Counted from the stretch's first letter, positions 53,172 to 63,877 are shown. The stretch is 64,000 nt of DNA from Enterobacter asburiae (GCF_007035645.1 NZ_AP019632.1:2108001-2172000); one strand, 5' to 3'. A program made the numbers and translations. Notes: generated by a model from the letters alone, not told the origin.

Positions 53172-54383
53172 GTGCTGACGACTCTGATTTACCGAAGCCA
53201 GTTGAATTTATCCCGCCCCTCCACCGAGCTGCGGGAACTGGTGGAGCGCGCCCGGATCCGCAATGCCAGTCTGAATATCACCGGGGTTCTGCTCGCAAAA
53301 GGCAGCGACGTGCTGCAAATACTCGAAGGGTCGGAAGAGAGCGTGCTTAAGCTGTTCCATAAAATCCGTGACGACAAGCGGCACAGTGGAGTGGTAGAGC
53401 TGATGCGGGACTATGGCCCGCGCAGGCGCTTCGAAAACGTCGGTATGCTGCTGTTCGATCTGCAGACGCAGTCACCGAAAGAGGTGCTGCAGTCGGTTCT
53501 GAATTACAGCAAGCTGGACAGCTATCTCACATCCGATGACCGGGTGTTCAAATTTATCCAGACGTTTATCACGGGTAAACGTCCGGCCCTGTCGGGTGCA
53601 CGCTACGTACCTGAAAAATGGACGCTTTCACCCGAGGTGTTGCCCTTTGGCGAACACCTGGGGCTGATGGCCAACCAAACCTGTCAGTTTGCGCTCCAGC
53701 CCATTGTTGAGCCCTCGGAAGGGAAGATCAGTTCGCTTGAAGCCCTTATTCGCGGCAACGAAGGCGGCAGCCCGGAGCATTTCTTCAGCGCCCTCGACCC
53801 GGACAAAATCTACGAAGTCGATCTCCAGACGAAGGCGTATGCCTTTGCTCTCGCGGAAAAGCTGGGCATTGGCAGCCATAAGATTGCGGTAAACCTGCTG
53901 CCGATGTCGCTGGTGAATGTTCCCAACGCCGTGGAATTCCTGGTCAGCGAGATAAAAAAACATGGGCTGCAGCCGGAGCAGGTAGTCATTGAAGTGACGG
54001 AAAACGAGATGATCTCCGGCTTCAACCAGTTCAATAGCGCCATCAAGCAACTTCGCGGTGAGGGGATTGGCCTGGCGATCGATGATTTCGGTTCCGGCTA
54101 TGCCGGTCTTTCGCTGCTGACTCGCTTCCAGCCGGACAAAATTAAGATCGACCGGGAGATAGTTAGCGATATCCACCTCAGCGGCCCGAAGCAGGCGATT
54201 GTGCGCTCCATCGTCAGCTGTTGCTCCGATCTCGAAATTACCCTGGTGGCCGAAGGAATCGAGAAGATAGAGGAGTGGTGCTGGCTCGAGTCTGCCGGGA
54301 TCCGGCGTTTCCAGGGCTTTCTGTTTGCCCGTCCGCAGCTTAATGGCGTCGGTGATATTCACTGGCCGCATCTGGTGCGTTAG
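53172..54383 (+). CDS. bluF: BLUF-EAL photoreceptor protein (BluF/BlrP1 type)
   Basis: 403-residue blue-light sensor, same length as E. coli BluF. BLUF domain 1-93: Tyr7, Asn31, Gln49 and Met92 fall at the positions of the flavin-cycle residues. EAL domain about 165-403: E190-A-L, Asn241, Glu274, D304-D305 in IDDFGSG, Lys325 and Asp327, Glu361 and Gln381 are all present. E. coli BluF has lost several of these (for example AIDHFG and KIS) and has no phosphodiesterase activity, whereas the Klebsiella homologue BlrP1 is an active c-di-GMP phosphodiesterase. This protein may therefore hydrolyse c-di-GMP under blue light. Starts at GTG with a poor ribosome-binding site. No bluR repressor is adjacent. 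Confidence 0.88.
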   Translation: MLTTLIYRSQLNLSRPSTELRELVERARIRNASLNITGVLLAKGSDVLQILEGSEESVLKLFHKIRDDKRHSGVVELMRDYGPRRRFENVGMLLFDLQTQSPKEVLQSVLNYSKLDSYLTSDDRVFKFIQTFITGKRPALSGARYVPEKWTLSPEVLPFGEHLGLMANQTCQFALQPIVEPSEGKISSLEALIRGNEGGSPEHFFSALDPDKIYEVDLQTKAYAFALAEKLGIGSHKIAVNLLPMSLVNVPNAVEFLVSEIKKHGLQPEQVVIEVTENEMISGFNQFNSAIKQLRGEGIGLAIDDFGSGYAGLSLLTRFQPDKIKIDREIVSDIHLSGPKQAIVRSIVSCCSDLEITLVAEGIEKIEEWCWLESAGIRRFQGFLFARPQLNGVGDIHWPHLVR

Positions 54384-54434
54384 CCAATTTTCCTCCCGCG
54401 TTATTTCCCCTTCGCCCTGCCTGTGCTTAAATAG

Positions 54435-54448
54435 CTAAAACGGTTTAA
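54435..54448. promoter_or_regulatory. ScrR operator upstream of scrK
   Basis: CTAAAACGGTTTAA, a near-palindrome of the same kind as the two sites before scrY, 24 bp before the scrK ATG. Repression here would control scrK. Confidence 0.8.
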
Positions 54449-54471
54449 CATAGTTTAGCTACGAGGATCAC

Positions 54472-55362
54472 ATGAAAAAAATCTGGGTACTTGGCGATGC
54501 GGTGGTGGATTTGCTGCCCGATGGAGAAGGCAGATTGCTGCAGTGTCCCGGCGGCGCACCGGCAAACGTTGCGGTCGGTATTGCCCGGCTGGGCGGCCAG
54601 AGCGCCTTTATCGGCAGGGTTGGCGACGATCCCTTCGGGCGCTTTATGGCGAAAACTCTCGCTGACGAAAAGGTTGACGTGAAGTCTATGCGCCTTGACC
54701 CGGCGCACCGCACCTCAACGGTGGTGGTCGATCTGGATGACCAGGGCGAACGCTCGTTTACCTTTATGGTGCGCCCGAGCGCCGATCTGTTTCTCGAAAC
54801 CGCCGATCTGCCGACGTTCAGCGCGGGGGAATGGCTACACGTCTGTTCCATCGCATTAAGCGCAGAGCCGAGCCGTTCTGCGACGTTTGAGGCGATGGCC
54901 GCTATTCGCGAGGCGGGCGGTTACGTCAGCTTCGACCCCAATATTCGCCCGGATCTCTGGCCGGATGAGAACGCGCTGCGCCGCTGCCTGGAACAGGCCC
55001 TGCAGAGCGCCGACGTGGTGAAACTCTCCGTCGAAGAGCTGGCGTTTTTAACCGGAAATGTCGAGGTAAACGTCGGCCTGGACGCGCTGATGGCGCGCTG
55101 CCCGGCGCGTCTGGTGCTGGTCACCCAGGGAAAAGAGGGGGTGATCGCCTGGCATGACGGCACCGTGAAGCACTATCCGGCAACGCCCGTCGAGTGTGTC
55201 GATACCACCGGCGCGGGCGATGCCTTTGTGGCGGGGCTGCTCTACGGGCTGGCCGCCGGGCAGGATCTGACGCCGGTCATCGCCTTAGCCCAGCGCTGCG
55301 GCGCATTAGCCACCACGGCCAAAGGGGCAATGACCGCATTGCCGTGGCAGCACGATCTGTAA
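54472..55362 (+). CDS. scrK: Fructokinase ScrK
   Basis: 296-residue PfkB-family sugar kinase phosphorylating fructose released from sucrose. Signature GGAPANVAVGIARLGG and the DTTGAGDAFVAGLLYG catalytic block. GAGGATC before the ATG. First gene of the scr regulon, with a ScrR operator upstream and a separate promoter with CRP and operator sites before scrY. Confidence 0.94.
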   Translation: MKKIWVLGDAVVDLLPDGEGRLLQCPGGAPANVAVGIARLGGQSAFIGRVGDDPFGRFMAKTLADEKVDVKSMRLDPAHRTSTVVVDLDDQGERSFTFMVRPSADLFLETADLPTFSAGEWLHVCSIALSAEPSRSATFEAMAAIREAGGYVSFDPNIRPDLWPDENALRRCLEQALQSADVVKLSVEELAFLTGNVEVNVGLDALMARCPARLVLVTQGKEGVIAWHDGTVKHYPATPVECVDTTGAGDAFVAGLLYGLAAGQDLTPVIALAQRCGALATTAKGAMTALPWQHDL

Positions 55363-55399
55363 TTCCTTCCTTCACTGGCCGCCATCCGGCGGCCTGAAT

Positions 55400-55415
55400 T
55401 GTCGCCTCGATCACA
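55400..55415. promoter_or_regulatory. Candidate CRP site upstream of scrY
   Basis: TGTCG-N6-TCACA: 9 of 10 positions of the TGTGA-N6-TCACA consensus. Just upstream of the first scrY operator; scr regulons are cAMP-CRP-dependent. Confidence 0.65.
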
Positions 55416-55419
55416 CTTA

Positions 55420-55433
55420 CTAAAACGGTTTAG
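55420..55433. promoter_or_regulatory. ScrR operator 1 of scrYAB
   Basis: CTAAAACGGTTTAG, one base from a perfect palindrome, the LacI-family type centred on CG. 60 bp upstream of the second copy. Confidence 0.85.
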
Positions 55434-55479
55434 CAAAAAAGATTGCCGATCCAAAATTCAGAGGTTTAGTATCAGCAAC

Positions 55480-55493
55480 CTAAACCGGTTTAG
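55480..55493. promoter_or_regulatory. ScrR operator 2 of scrYAB
   Basis: CTAAACCGGTTTAG, a perfect 14-bp palindrome 42 bp before the scrY ATG. Two operators 60 bp apart allow cooperative repression. Confidence 0.88.
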
Positions 55494-55523
55494 CAATTTA
55501 GCACGTTTAATGACTTCTTTTAG

Positions 55524-57053
<1,530 letters not shown>

Positions 57054-57060
57054 CCCATCA

Positions 57061-57081
57061 CGCTCCCGCTTTGCGGGAGCG
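57061..57081 (+). terminator. Intra-operon hairpin between scrY and scrA
   Basis: Perfect 9-bp stem CGCTCCCGC / GCGGGAGCG with TTT loop, followed by TTT. Only a short U run, so partial termination could lower scrA/scrB levels relative to scrY, or protect the scrY 3' end. Confidence 0.6.
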
Positions 57082-57119
57082 TTTCGCACATCATAAAAAG
57101 AAGTCAGGCAGAGGTATCT

Positions 57120-58490
57120 ATGGATTTTAATCAAATCGCCCGCGAGCTTATTCCGCTGCTCGGTGGCAAGGAAAATATCGCCAGCGCGGCGCACTGCGCA
57201 ACGCGTCTTCGTCTGGTGCTGGTCGATGACGCGCTTGCCGATCAGCAGGCGATCGGCAAGGTCGACGGCGTAAAAGGCTGTTTTCGTAACGCCGGACAGA
57301 TGCAGGTGATTTTTGGCACGGGCGTGGTCAACAAGGTCTACGCCGCGTTTATTCAGGCGGCGGGGATTAGCGAATCCAGCAAGTCTGAGGCCGCGGACCT
57401 GGCGGCACGCAAGCTGAACCCGTTCCAGCGCATTGCCCGTCTGCTCTCCAACATCTTTGTCCCGATCATTCCCGCGATTGTGGCCTCCGGCCTGCTGATG
57501 GGCCTGCTCGGCATGGTGAAAACCTACGGCTGGGTCAATGCGGATAACGCTCTCTACATCATGCTGGACATGTGCAGCTCCGCGGCGTTTATCATTCTGC
57601 CTATTCTGATCGGCTTTACCGCCGCGCGGGAATTTGGCGGCAACCCGTATCTCGGCGCGACGCTGGGCGGCATTCTGACGCACCCGGCGCTGACCAACGC
57701 CTGGGGCGTGGCCTCCGGCTTCCACACCATGAACTTCTTCGGCCTTGAGATTGCGATGATTGGCTATCAGGGCACGGTGTTCCCGGTGCTGCTGGCCGTC
57801 TGGTTTATGAGCATCGTGGAGAAAAACCTGCGCCGCGCGATCCCGGACGCGTTAGACCTGATCCTGACGCCGTTCCTCACCGTCGTTATCTCCGGCTTTA
57901 TCGCCTTGCTGATTATCGGCCCGGCGGGGCGCGCGCTGGGCGACGGCATCTCCTTTATCCTGAGCACGTTAATTGAACACGCGGGCTGGCTGGCCGGGCT
58001 GCTGTTCGGCGGGCTTTACTCGGTGATTGTGATCACCGGTATTCACCACAGCTTCCACGCGATTGAAGCCGGGCTGCTGGGCAACCCGTCGATTGGCGTG
58101 AACTTCCTGCTGCCGATCTGGGCCATGGCGAACGTGGCGCAGGGCGGCGCCTGTCTGGCGGTGTGGTTCAAAACCAAAGATGCCAAAATCAAAGCCATTA
58201 CCTTACCGTCGGCGTTCTCTGCGATGCTGGGCATCACCGAAGCGGCCATTTTTGGTATCAACCTGCGCTTTGTTAAGCCGTTTATCGCCGCGCTGATTGG
58301 CGGCGCGGTGGGCGGGGCCTGGGTAGTCTCAGTCCATGTGTACATGACCGCCGTTGGTTTGACCGCTATTCCGGGCATGGCCATCGTGCAGGCCAGCTCG
58401 CTGCTCAACTATATTATCGGTATGGTGATTGCCTTCGGCGTGGCGTTTACCGTCTCACTGCTGCTGAAATATAAAACGGACTCTGAATAA
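57120..58490 (+). CDS. scrA: Sucrose PTS permease ScrA (EIIBC)
   Basis: 456-residue EIIBC of the sucrose phosphotransferase system. IIB domain 1-90 with the phosphorylated Cys in AAHCATRLRLVL; IIC domain about 105-450 with multiple membrane helices (NIFVPIIPAIVASGLLMGLLG, TGIHHSFHAIEAGLLG). Lacks IIA, so phosphate comes from the glucose IIA (Crr), as in other scr systems. Product is sucrose-6-phosphate. Stop overlaps scrB start (TAATG). Confidence 0.95.
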   Translation: MDFNQIARELIPLLGGKENIASAAHCATRLRLVLVDDALADQQAIGKVDGVKGCFRNAGQMQVIFGTGVVNKVYAAFIQAAGISESSKSEAADLAARKLNPFQRIARLLSNIFVPIIPAIVASGLLMGLLGMVKTYGWVNADNALYIMLDMCSSAAFIILPILIGFTAAREFGGNPYLGATLGGILTHPALTNAWGVASGFHTMNFFGLEIAMIGYQGTVFPVLLAVWFMSIVEKNLRRAIPDALDLILTPFLTVVISGFIALLIIGPAGRALGDGISFILSTLIEHAGWLAGLLFGGLYSVIVITGIHHSFHAIEAGLLGNPSIGVNFLLPIWAMANVAQGGACLAVWFKTKDAKIKAITLPSAFSAMLGITEAAIFGINLRFVKPFIAALIGGAVGGAWVVSVHVYMTAVGLTAIPGMAIVQASSLLNYIIGMVIAFGVAFTVSLLLKYKTDSE

Positions 58491-59896
58491 TGACGTTACC
58501 TTCCCGCTGGCCTGCGATCCTGCAGGCCGTTATGAAAGGTCAGCCGCGGGCGCTTGCGGATAGCCACTATCCGCAGTGGCACCCCGCGCCGGTGACGGGG
58601 CTGATGAACGATCCCAACGGGTTTATCTGGTTTGCCGGCCGCTACCACCTGTTCTATCAGTGGAACCCGCTGGACTGCGAGCATCGGTTTAAATGCTGGG
58701 GGCACTGGAGCTCTGCGGACCTGGTGCACTGGCAGCACGAGCCGCTGGCGCTGATGCCGGATGAAGAGTATGACCGCAACGGCTGCTACTCCGGTAGCGC
58801 CGTGGATAACGATGGCGTTTTAACACTGTGCTATACCGGCAACGTCAAGTTCGATGACGGCAGCCGCACCGCCTGGCAGTGCCTCGCAGTGGAACAGCCG
58901 GACGGGACCTTTACGAAGCTGGGGCCGGTGCTGGCGCTGCCGGAAGGCTATACCGGCCACGTGCGCGACCCGAAGGTGTGGCAGCACGACGGGATGTGGT
59001 ACATGGTGCTCGGCGCGCAGGATCTGCAAAAGCGCGGCAAGGTGCTGCTGTTTAAGTCAGCCGATTTGCACGCCTGGGCGTCCTGCGGTGAGATCGCCGG
59101 TCACGGGGTTAACGGCCTGACGGACGCGGGTTATATGTGGGAGTGTCCGGACCTGTTCGCGCTCGACGGAACGCACATCTTAATCAGCTGTCCGCAGGGG
59201 CTGGCGCGCGAGCCGCATCGCTATCTCAACACCTATCCGGCGACCTGGATGAGCGGGGCGTTTGACTATGCAAACGCCGCGTTCGATCACGGCGACCTGC
59301 ACGAGCTGGACGCGGGCTTTGAGTTTTACGCTCCGCAAACGACGCTGGCGGAAGACGGCCGACGCATTCTGATCGGCTGGATGGGCGTACCGGACGGGGA
59401 AGAGATGCTTCAGCCAACCCGGGCGCACGGCTGGATGCATCAGATGACCTGCCCGCGCGAATTACGCTATCGCGACGGCAGGCTCTGGCAGACCCCGGCG
59501 CGCGAGCTGGCGGCGCTGCGTGAAGATGAGCAGCGCTGGCAGGGGCGCGCCAGCGAGGCGCCGGACCTGGACGCGACGTGCCTGGAGTTTGAGCTGAGCG
59601 CATCGCAGGTGAATGTCGATTTTGGCGGCGTGCTGCGCCTCACGGTCGATGAGCAGGGTATACGTCTTGAACGCGCGAGCCTGAAAACCGGTGAAACGCT
59701 GACCCGCTACTGGCAGGGCGACGTCAGCCATTTGCGCGTTCTCTGCGACCGCTCCAGCGTTGAAATCTTCATCAATCACGGTGAAGGAGTGATGAGCAGC
59801 CGCTATTTTCCTGACCATCCGGCCCTGGTGCGATTCGAAGGTGCGTCCGATATCACATTACGCTACTGGTCGCTGCGCGCCTGCATGATAGAATGA
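58490..59896 (+). CDS. scrB: Sucrose-6-phosphate hydrolase ScrB
   Basis: 468-residue GH32 beta-fructosidase, cytoplasmic, splitting sucrose-6-phosphate into glucose-6-phosphate and fructose. Nucleophile Asp in GLMNDPNGF, the transition-state RDPKV motif (HVRDPKVWQHDG) and acid/base Glu in MWECPDLFALD. Start overlaps scrA stop by one base. Confidence 0.95.
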   Translation: MTLPSRWPAILQAVMKGQPRALADSHYPQWHPAPVTGLMNDPNGFIWFAGRYHLFYQWNPLDCEHRFKCWGHWSSADLVHWQHEPLALMPDEEYDRNGCYSGSAVDNDGVLTLCYTGNVKFDDGSRTAWQCLAVEQPDGTFTKLGPVLALPEGYTGHVRDPKVWQHDGMWYMVLGAQDLQKRGKVLLFKSADLHAWASCGEIAGHGVNGLTDAGYMWECPDLFALDGTHILISCPQGLAREPHRYLNTYPATWMSGAFDYANAAFDHGDLHELDAGFEFYAPQTTLAEDGRRILIGWMGVPDGEEMLQPTRAHGWMHQMTCPRELRYRDGRLWQTPARELAALREDEQRWQGRASEAPDLDATCLEFELSASQVNVDFGGVLRLTVDEQGIRLERASLKTGETLTRYWQGDVSHLRVLCDRSSVEIFINHGEGVMSSRYFPDHPALVRFEGASDITLRYWSLRACMIE

Positions 59897-59924
59897 GGGT
59901 TTTGGCAGCCGGATCTAAGTCGTT

Positions 59925-60941
59925 GTGAGAAAAACAAAACGCGTCACCATTAAAGACATCGCGGAGCTGGCGGGTGTGTCAAAAGCCACCGCCAGCCTGG
60001 TCCTGAACGGGCGCAGCAAAGAGCTTCGCGTGGCGGAAGAGACGCGCGAGCGCGTGCTGGCGATTGCAAAAGAGCACCACTATCAGCCCAGCATTCACGC
60101 CCGGTCGCTGCGCGATAACCGCAGCCACACCGTTGGTCTGGTAGTTCCGGAGATCACCAACTACGGTTTTGCCGTGTTTTCTCACGAGCTGGAAACGCTG
60201 TGCCGCGAGGCGGGCGTTCAGCTGCTGATCTCCTGCAGCGATGAAAACCCGGGGCAGGAGACGGTGGTGGTGAACAACATGGTGGCACGTCAGGTGGATG
60301 GGCTGATTGTGGCCTCCAGCATGCTTAACGATGCGGACTACCACAAGCTGAGCGAGCAGCTGCCCGTTGTCCTGTTTGACCGCCACATCAACGACAGCGC
60401 GCTGCCGCTGGTGATCACCGATTCCATTACTCCAACGGCGGAACTGGTGGCCGACATTGCGCGCCAGCACCCTGATGAATTCTACTTCCTCGGCGGCCAG
60501 CCGCGCCTTTCTCCGACGCGCGACCGCCTGGAAGGGTTTAAGCAAGGTCTGCGAGAGGCGGGCGTGGAGCTGCGCCCCGAGTGGATCATTCACGGCAACT
60601 ATCACCCGAGCTCCGGTTACGAGATGTTTGCTGAACTCTGCGCCCGTCTGGGGCGTCCGCCGAAAGCGCTGTTCGCCGCCGCCTGCGGGCTGCTGGAAGG
60701 GGTGCTGCGCTATATGGGCCAGCACAACCTGTTGCAAAGTGATATCAGGTTAGCCAGTTTTGACGATCATTATCTCTACGATTCGCTGACAATCCCGGTG
60801 GATACCATTCGTCAGGATAACCGCCAGCTGGCGTGGCATTGCTTTGATTTGATTAGCAAATTGATCGAAGGGGAGACGCCGCAGCCGTTGCAGCGCAAGC
60901 TCAATGCCACCCTGCAGCGACGCTATAAGCCAGCGAAATAG
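59925..60941 (+). CDS. scrR: Sucrose operon repressor ScrR
   Basis: 338-residue LacI-family repressor. Helix-turn-helix [22 protein letters not shown] (residues 7-28) and hinge near [16 protein letters not shown]; effector domain of the periplasmic-binding type with [20 protein letters not shown]. Binds fructose/fructose-1-phosphate in related systems. Targets are the CTAAA-type palindromes before scrK and scrY. Begins with GTG at 59925 with weak ribosome-binding site; starts 28 bases after scrB, so probably also on the same transcript. Confidence 0.94.
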   Translation: MRKTKRVTIKDIAELAGVSKATASLVLNGRSKELRVAEETRERVLAIAKEHHYQPSIHARSLRDNRSHTVGLVVPEITNYGFAVFSHELETLCREAGVQLLISCSDENPGQETVVVNNMVARQVDGLIVASSMLNDADYHKLSEQLPVVLFDRHINDSALPLVITDSITPTAELVADIARQHPDEFYFLGGQPRLSPTRDRLEGFKQGLREAGVELRPEWIIHGNYHPSSGYEMFAELCARLGRPPKALFAAACGLLEGVLRYMGQHNLLQSDIRLASFDDHYLYDSLTIPVDTIRQDNRQLAWHCFDLISKLIEGETPQPLQRKLNATLQRRYKPAK

Positions 60942-60969
60942 CCCGGTTCGATACTTCAATAACTTTAAT

Positions 60970-60996
60970 TAATTTAAGTTTTGGAATGGCCGATAA
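60970..60996 (+). promoter_or_regulatory. Sigma-28 (FliA) promoter of the chemoreceptor gene
   Basis: TAA at 60970 (of TAAAGTTT), 11-base spacer, and a perfect GCCGATAA -10 element at 60989-60996, 34 bases before the MCP start. Flagellar class 3 promoter type. Confidence 0.8.
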
Positions 60997-61030
60997 CCAT
61001 AAGGAATAATTTTCCTTGAGGTATTGGTTT

Positions 61031-62581
61031 ATGTCGTTGAAAAAGTCGTCCCTGATCGTCCTGTTCTCGCTGCTTTTCTTCTTTGTTGTCAGCACTGTCA
61101 CCAGCGTTGGCCTCATCATTAAAAGTAATAATTCCCTGGATAACGTTAACAAAGAGATCCAGGTTGTGCTGTCCATTATTGACCCCATCAACCATAGCCG
61201 TACGCTGCGCGTGCGGGTGATGGAGTATGTGAAGATGGTGGAAGCGGGCAACTCGGCAGACGGGGCTGCAAAGTTAACCGCCGTGAAGGAGGCGCTGACC
61301 AAAGCGGACCACGCCTTTGCGGCCTTTATGGCTTCGCCGCGTCTGACGGATGAAGCGCCGCTGGTGACTGCCTATCAGGACGCCTGGCAAAACTACCGCA
61401 ACCAGGGGCTGGCGCCGCTGATCGATGCCGCCGAGGCGCACGATGTCGCCAAATTTAACGCCCTGATCCCGGAAGTCTCCCGCCTCGACCGCCAGTACGA
61501 GATCGTTCTCGACCAGGTCCTTTCCGTCCACCAGAAATATGCCAAAAGCCTGAACGAGAATGCGAGCAGTAACTTCGTCTCTGGCCTTGCGATCATTGCC
61601 GCTATCGCCAGCCTGTTTGTGGTGGTGATTGTCGCCGTCAGCCTGCTGATGAAGCGCTTTGTTTTTGCGCCGGTCAACCTGGCGCGCGAGCACTGCAGCC
61701 AGATTGCGGCGGGCAAGCTGGACGTTCCGGTACCGGTCAAGGGGAGCGCACATAACGAAATCGATCATCTTATGAGCTCAATGGAGCAGATGCGTCAGGC
61801 GCTGCTGGCGACCATCGCCCAGGTGCGCGACGCGAGCCATACCGTAACGCACGCGGCGCAGGAGATTGCCTCCGGAAATATCGACCTGGCGTCACGTACC
61901 GAGCAGCAGGCTTCCGCGTTGACCCAGACGGCAGCCAGCATGGAAGAGCTGAGCGCGACGGTGGCGAACAATACCGACAACGTTTATCAGGCCGGGAAAC
62001 TGGTGCAGGACGCGGTGAAAAATGCCCACACCGGTGAAGCGGTGACCCGTGAAGTCATCGACACGATGAATACCATCGCGGCGAACTCGAAGCGCATCGA
62101 AGACATTACCAGCGTGATTAACAGCATCGCCTTCCAGACCAACATCCTGGCGCTGAACGCGGCGGTAGAAGCGGCGCGCGCGGGAACGCAGGGCCGCGGC
62201 TTTGCGGTCGTGGCCAGCGAAGTGCGCACCCTGGCGCAGAAAAGCGCGGTGGCGGCTAAGGACATCGAGAACCTGATTGCGCAGTCGGTCTCGAGCGTGA
62301 AAAACGGCGCGGAGCTGGTCAGCCGCTCGGGCGAGGTGATTGACTCGATTATTTCGTCGGTGAATAAAGTGAATACGCTGATGGAGCAGATCTCCGTCGC
62401 CTCCGAAGAGCAGAGCCGCGGGATCAGCCAGGTCGGCCAGGCGGTGACCGAGATGGATGGCGTGACCCAGCAGAACGCCGCGCTGGTGCAGCAGTCCGCT
62501 GCGGCAGCGGCCTCGCTGGAAGAGCAGGCGCAGCAGCTTTCGCGGAGTATTTCGAGTTTTAGTTTGCCGGTGCAGGCTTGA
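61031..62581 (+). CDS. Methyl-accepting chemotaxis protein
   Basis: 516-residue chemoreceptor. First membrane helix about residues 6-32 ([23 protein letters not shown]), periplasmic four-helix-type ligand domain to about 180 with [14 protein letters not shown], second helix ([23 protein letters not shown]), HAMP (about 205-255) and the conserved signalling hairpin [49 protein letters not shown]. Methylation-helix glutamates/glutamines present. Ends in SLPVQA without the C-terminal NWETF-type pentapeptide, so it must rely on other receptors for CheR/CheB recruitment. The ATG at 61031 has GAGG nine bases upstream; the frame begins at a TTG five codons earlier. Sigma-28 promoter upstream. The ligand is unknown. 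Confidence 0.93.
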   Translation: MSLKKSSLIVLFSLLFFFVVSTVTSVGLIIKSNNSLDNVNKEIQVVLSIIDPINHSRTLRVRVMEYVKMVEAGNSADGAAKLTAVKEALTKADHAFAAFMASPRLTDEAPLVTAYQDAWQNYRNQGLAPLIDAAEAHDVAKFNALIPEVSRLDRQYEIVLDQVLSVHQKYAKSLNENASSNFVSGLAIIAAIASLFVVVIVAVSLLMKRFVFAPVNLAREHCSQIAAGKLDVPVPVKGSAHNEIDHLMSSMEQMRQALLATIAQVRDASHTVTHAAQEIASGNIDLASRTEQQASALTQTAASMEELSATVANNTDNVYQAGKLVQDAVKNAHTGEAVTREVIDTMNTIAANSKRIEDITSVINSIAFQTNILALNAAVEAARAGTQGRGFAVVASEVRTLAQKSAVAAKDIENLIAQSVSSVKNGAELVSRSGEVIDSIISSVNKVNTLMEQISVASEEQSRGISQVGQAVTEMDGVTQQNAALVQQSAAAAASLEEQAQQLSRSISSFSLPVQA

Positions 62582-62593
62582 TTGTATGAGGGG

Positions 62594-62613
62594 GGCTCCG
62601 CAGGGAGCCTTTT
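62594..62613 (+). terminator. Rho-independent terminator of the MCP gene
   Basis: GGCTCC (62594-62599) / GGAGCC (62604-62609), GCAG loop, then TTTT. 13 bases after the stop codon. Confidence 0.85.
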
Positions 62614-62684
62614 ATCTACTTAATGTGCGAAACTTTCCAAGTTGCTTTCCCATGAGGTCAGCCTGTAGACCTAATAGGACTGTT

Positions 62685-62861
62685 TTAATACCATTTATTA
62701 TATTTCACATAAATAAAAGAAATAGCAATCACCCAAACGACGCTGAGTAAAGCAGCATAGTCCGGTATAAACCGGATAAAAAAATATATCCCAAGTACAA
62801 TAAGTAACGCTGGCACCAGGTAAAAAAACGACTTCAAAAGCCATAAGATTGCTTGCTTCAT
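62685..62861 (-). CDS. 58-residue two-helix membrane protein, candidate immunity protein
   Basis: Small ORF beginning with ATG at 62861, overlapping the stop of the preceding gene by 4 bp (ATGA), and ending TAA at 62685-62687. The product begins MKQAILWLLKSFFYLVPA, has two hydrophobic helices (about residues 6-30 and 36-52) and ends VKYNKWY. No homologue recognised. The overlap implies coupled translation with the 236-residue protein; a small membrane partner is what one expects of an immunity protein against a membrane-acting toxin. The competing 63-codon frame over the same bases (62698-62889) lacks the ATGA coupling and looks spurious. Confidence 0.65.
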   Translation of the reverse strand: MKQAILWLLKSFFYLVPALLIVLGIYFFIRFIPDYAALLSVVWVIAISFIYVKYNKWY

Positions 62862-63568
62862 TTTCGCAGTATCTCGTACAAAGCGTCACCTATCACTTGC
62901 TCGTTATTATCTCCGGAGTTTACCTGGTAGATAATTTCAGACATTTGCGGCTCGATTAAGAAATATAACATCTCAATATTTTCTTTATAAAGTGCCTGGT
63001 AGTACTGAGGATCCTGGAATTTGAGTCGATTAGCCGCAGATGCCGCTACCTGAGCCTTTGAGTAAAGTGTTGCACCATTAACGAACCAAGTCGAGAATGA
63101 GTTCACAAGCCTGATATGATTTTGCTTAAAATCCCTGCTGTTGATGATCAGATTCGCAAGGGTAAAGGAGAGGGCTAACTTGCTGGCTTTAGCAGAGGCA
63201 TGCTCGGCAGCTTTACCCAATAAGTTATGGATATTAGTAATCAGGTCTTTACTCTTTTGTTCGCCCAGCCTATTAAGAGTTTTCCTAAAATAAATTTCAA
63301 CCATGTCCAAAGTGACATCTTTTCTGTTGTAAATTTCACCTAAGGCAAGGACTAAGCGTTTATCTTCGCGCCACGTATCACGGCAAGCGTTACGATAATA
63401 CTCGTCTGGCATCAGGCATGCACCGTAGCTAACCAGGCGCTGCGTTCCCTGTTTCACCTTTTCCAGAGTTGCCATATGGTCTTCATGCATGTCTCGAAGC
63501 GAGTTTGTTAGTGCAATAGCTAACCGTTTATTCGACTGCATTTTTAGTTGCAAATAGTTTTGTGCCAT
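62858..63568 (-). CDS. Unknown 236-residue protein, candidate toxin/effector
   Basis: Not recognised. The protein is largely alpha-helical in pattern, basic at the N terminus (MAQNYLQLKMQSNKRLAIALTNSLRDMHEDH), without signal peptide, and has an alanine-rich amphipathic to hydrophobic stretch at about 110-150 (KAAEHASAKASKLALSFTLANLII). It lies in AT-rich DNA beyond the MCP gene, overlaps a small two-helix membrane protein gene, and faces another small membrane gene. This pattern would fit a pore-forming or membrane-targeted effector with immunity, as in some type VI systems, but no motif proves it. Confidence 0.6.
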   Translation of the reverse strand: MAQNYLQLKMQSNKRLAIALTNSLRDMHEDHMATLEKVKQGTQRLVSYGACLMPDEYYRNACRDTWREDKRLVLALGEIYNRKDVTLDMVEIYFRKTLNRLGEQKSKDLITNIHNLLGKAAEHASAKASKLALSFTLANLIINSRDFKQNHIRLVNSFSTWFVNGATLYSKAQVAASAANRLKFQDPQYYQALYKENIEMLYFLIEPQMSEIIYQVNSGDNNEQVIGDALYEILRK

Positions 63569-63637
63569 TTTATATAACCTTGCAGTATCATTATCTTATT
63601 ATCATTGATCATGTTTGAGAAAGGGGCAACATCGAAA

Positions 63638-63877
63638 ATGGGAAAGCGCAAGAGTGCTTTGGTTTATGTCCTGACCATCATTATATTTTTGCTTATTATT
63701 CCTGAGATCATTTTGCGTGTATGCACGTCCGAGCAACTTGGCCGTATCAGCGACTTCACCAGTTTAGGTGGCTTGTTAAATCCACTATTATCCTTGCTCA
63801 TCTTCCTGGCACTGGTGTCAATCATACTGGCCGTTATTGCTATCGCACTGGCTAAGCGAATTCTTCGTACGAGATGA
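63638..63877 (+). CDS. 79-residue two-helix membrane protein
   Basis: Small protein with two strong hydrophobic segments (about residues 8-25, VYVLTIIIFLLIIPEIIL, and 43-70, LLNPLLSLLIFLALVSIILAVIAIAL) and positive ends (MGKRKSAL..., ...KRILRTR). The frame opens upstream; ATG codons at 63611 and 63638 are possible starts. 63638 is chosen because AAGGGG lies upstream, though at a long distance. Divergent from the unknown 236-residue protein. Function unknown; could be part of the same accessory unit. Confidence 0.6.
   Translation: MGKRKSALVYVLTIIIFLLIIPEIILRVCTSEQLGRISDFTSLGGLLNPLLSLLIFLALVSIILAVIAIALAKRILRTR

Noticed and set aside
62698..62889. 63-codon minus-strand ORF
   Set aside because: It overlaps the end of the 236-residue gene in another frame without ribosome-binding site; the 62685-62861 frame has ATGA coupling and a membrane-protein composition.
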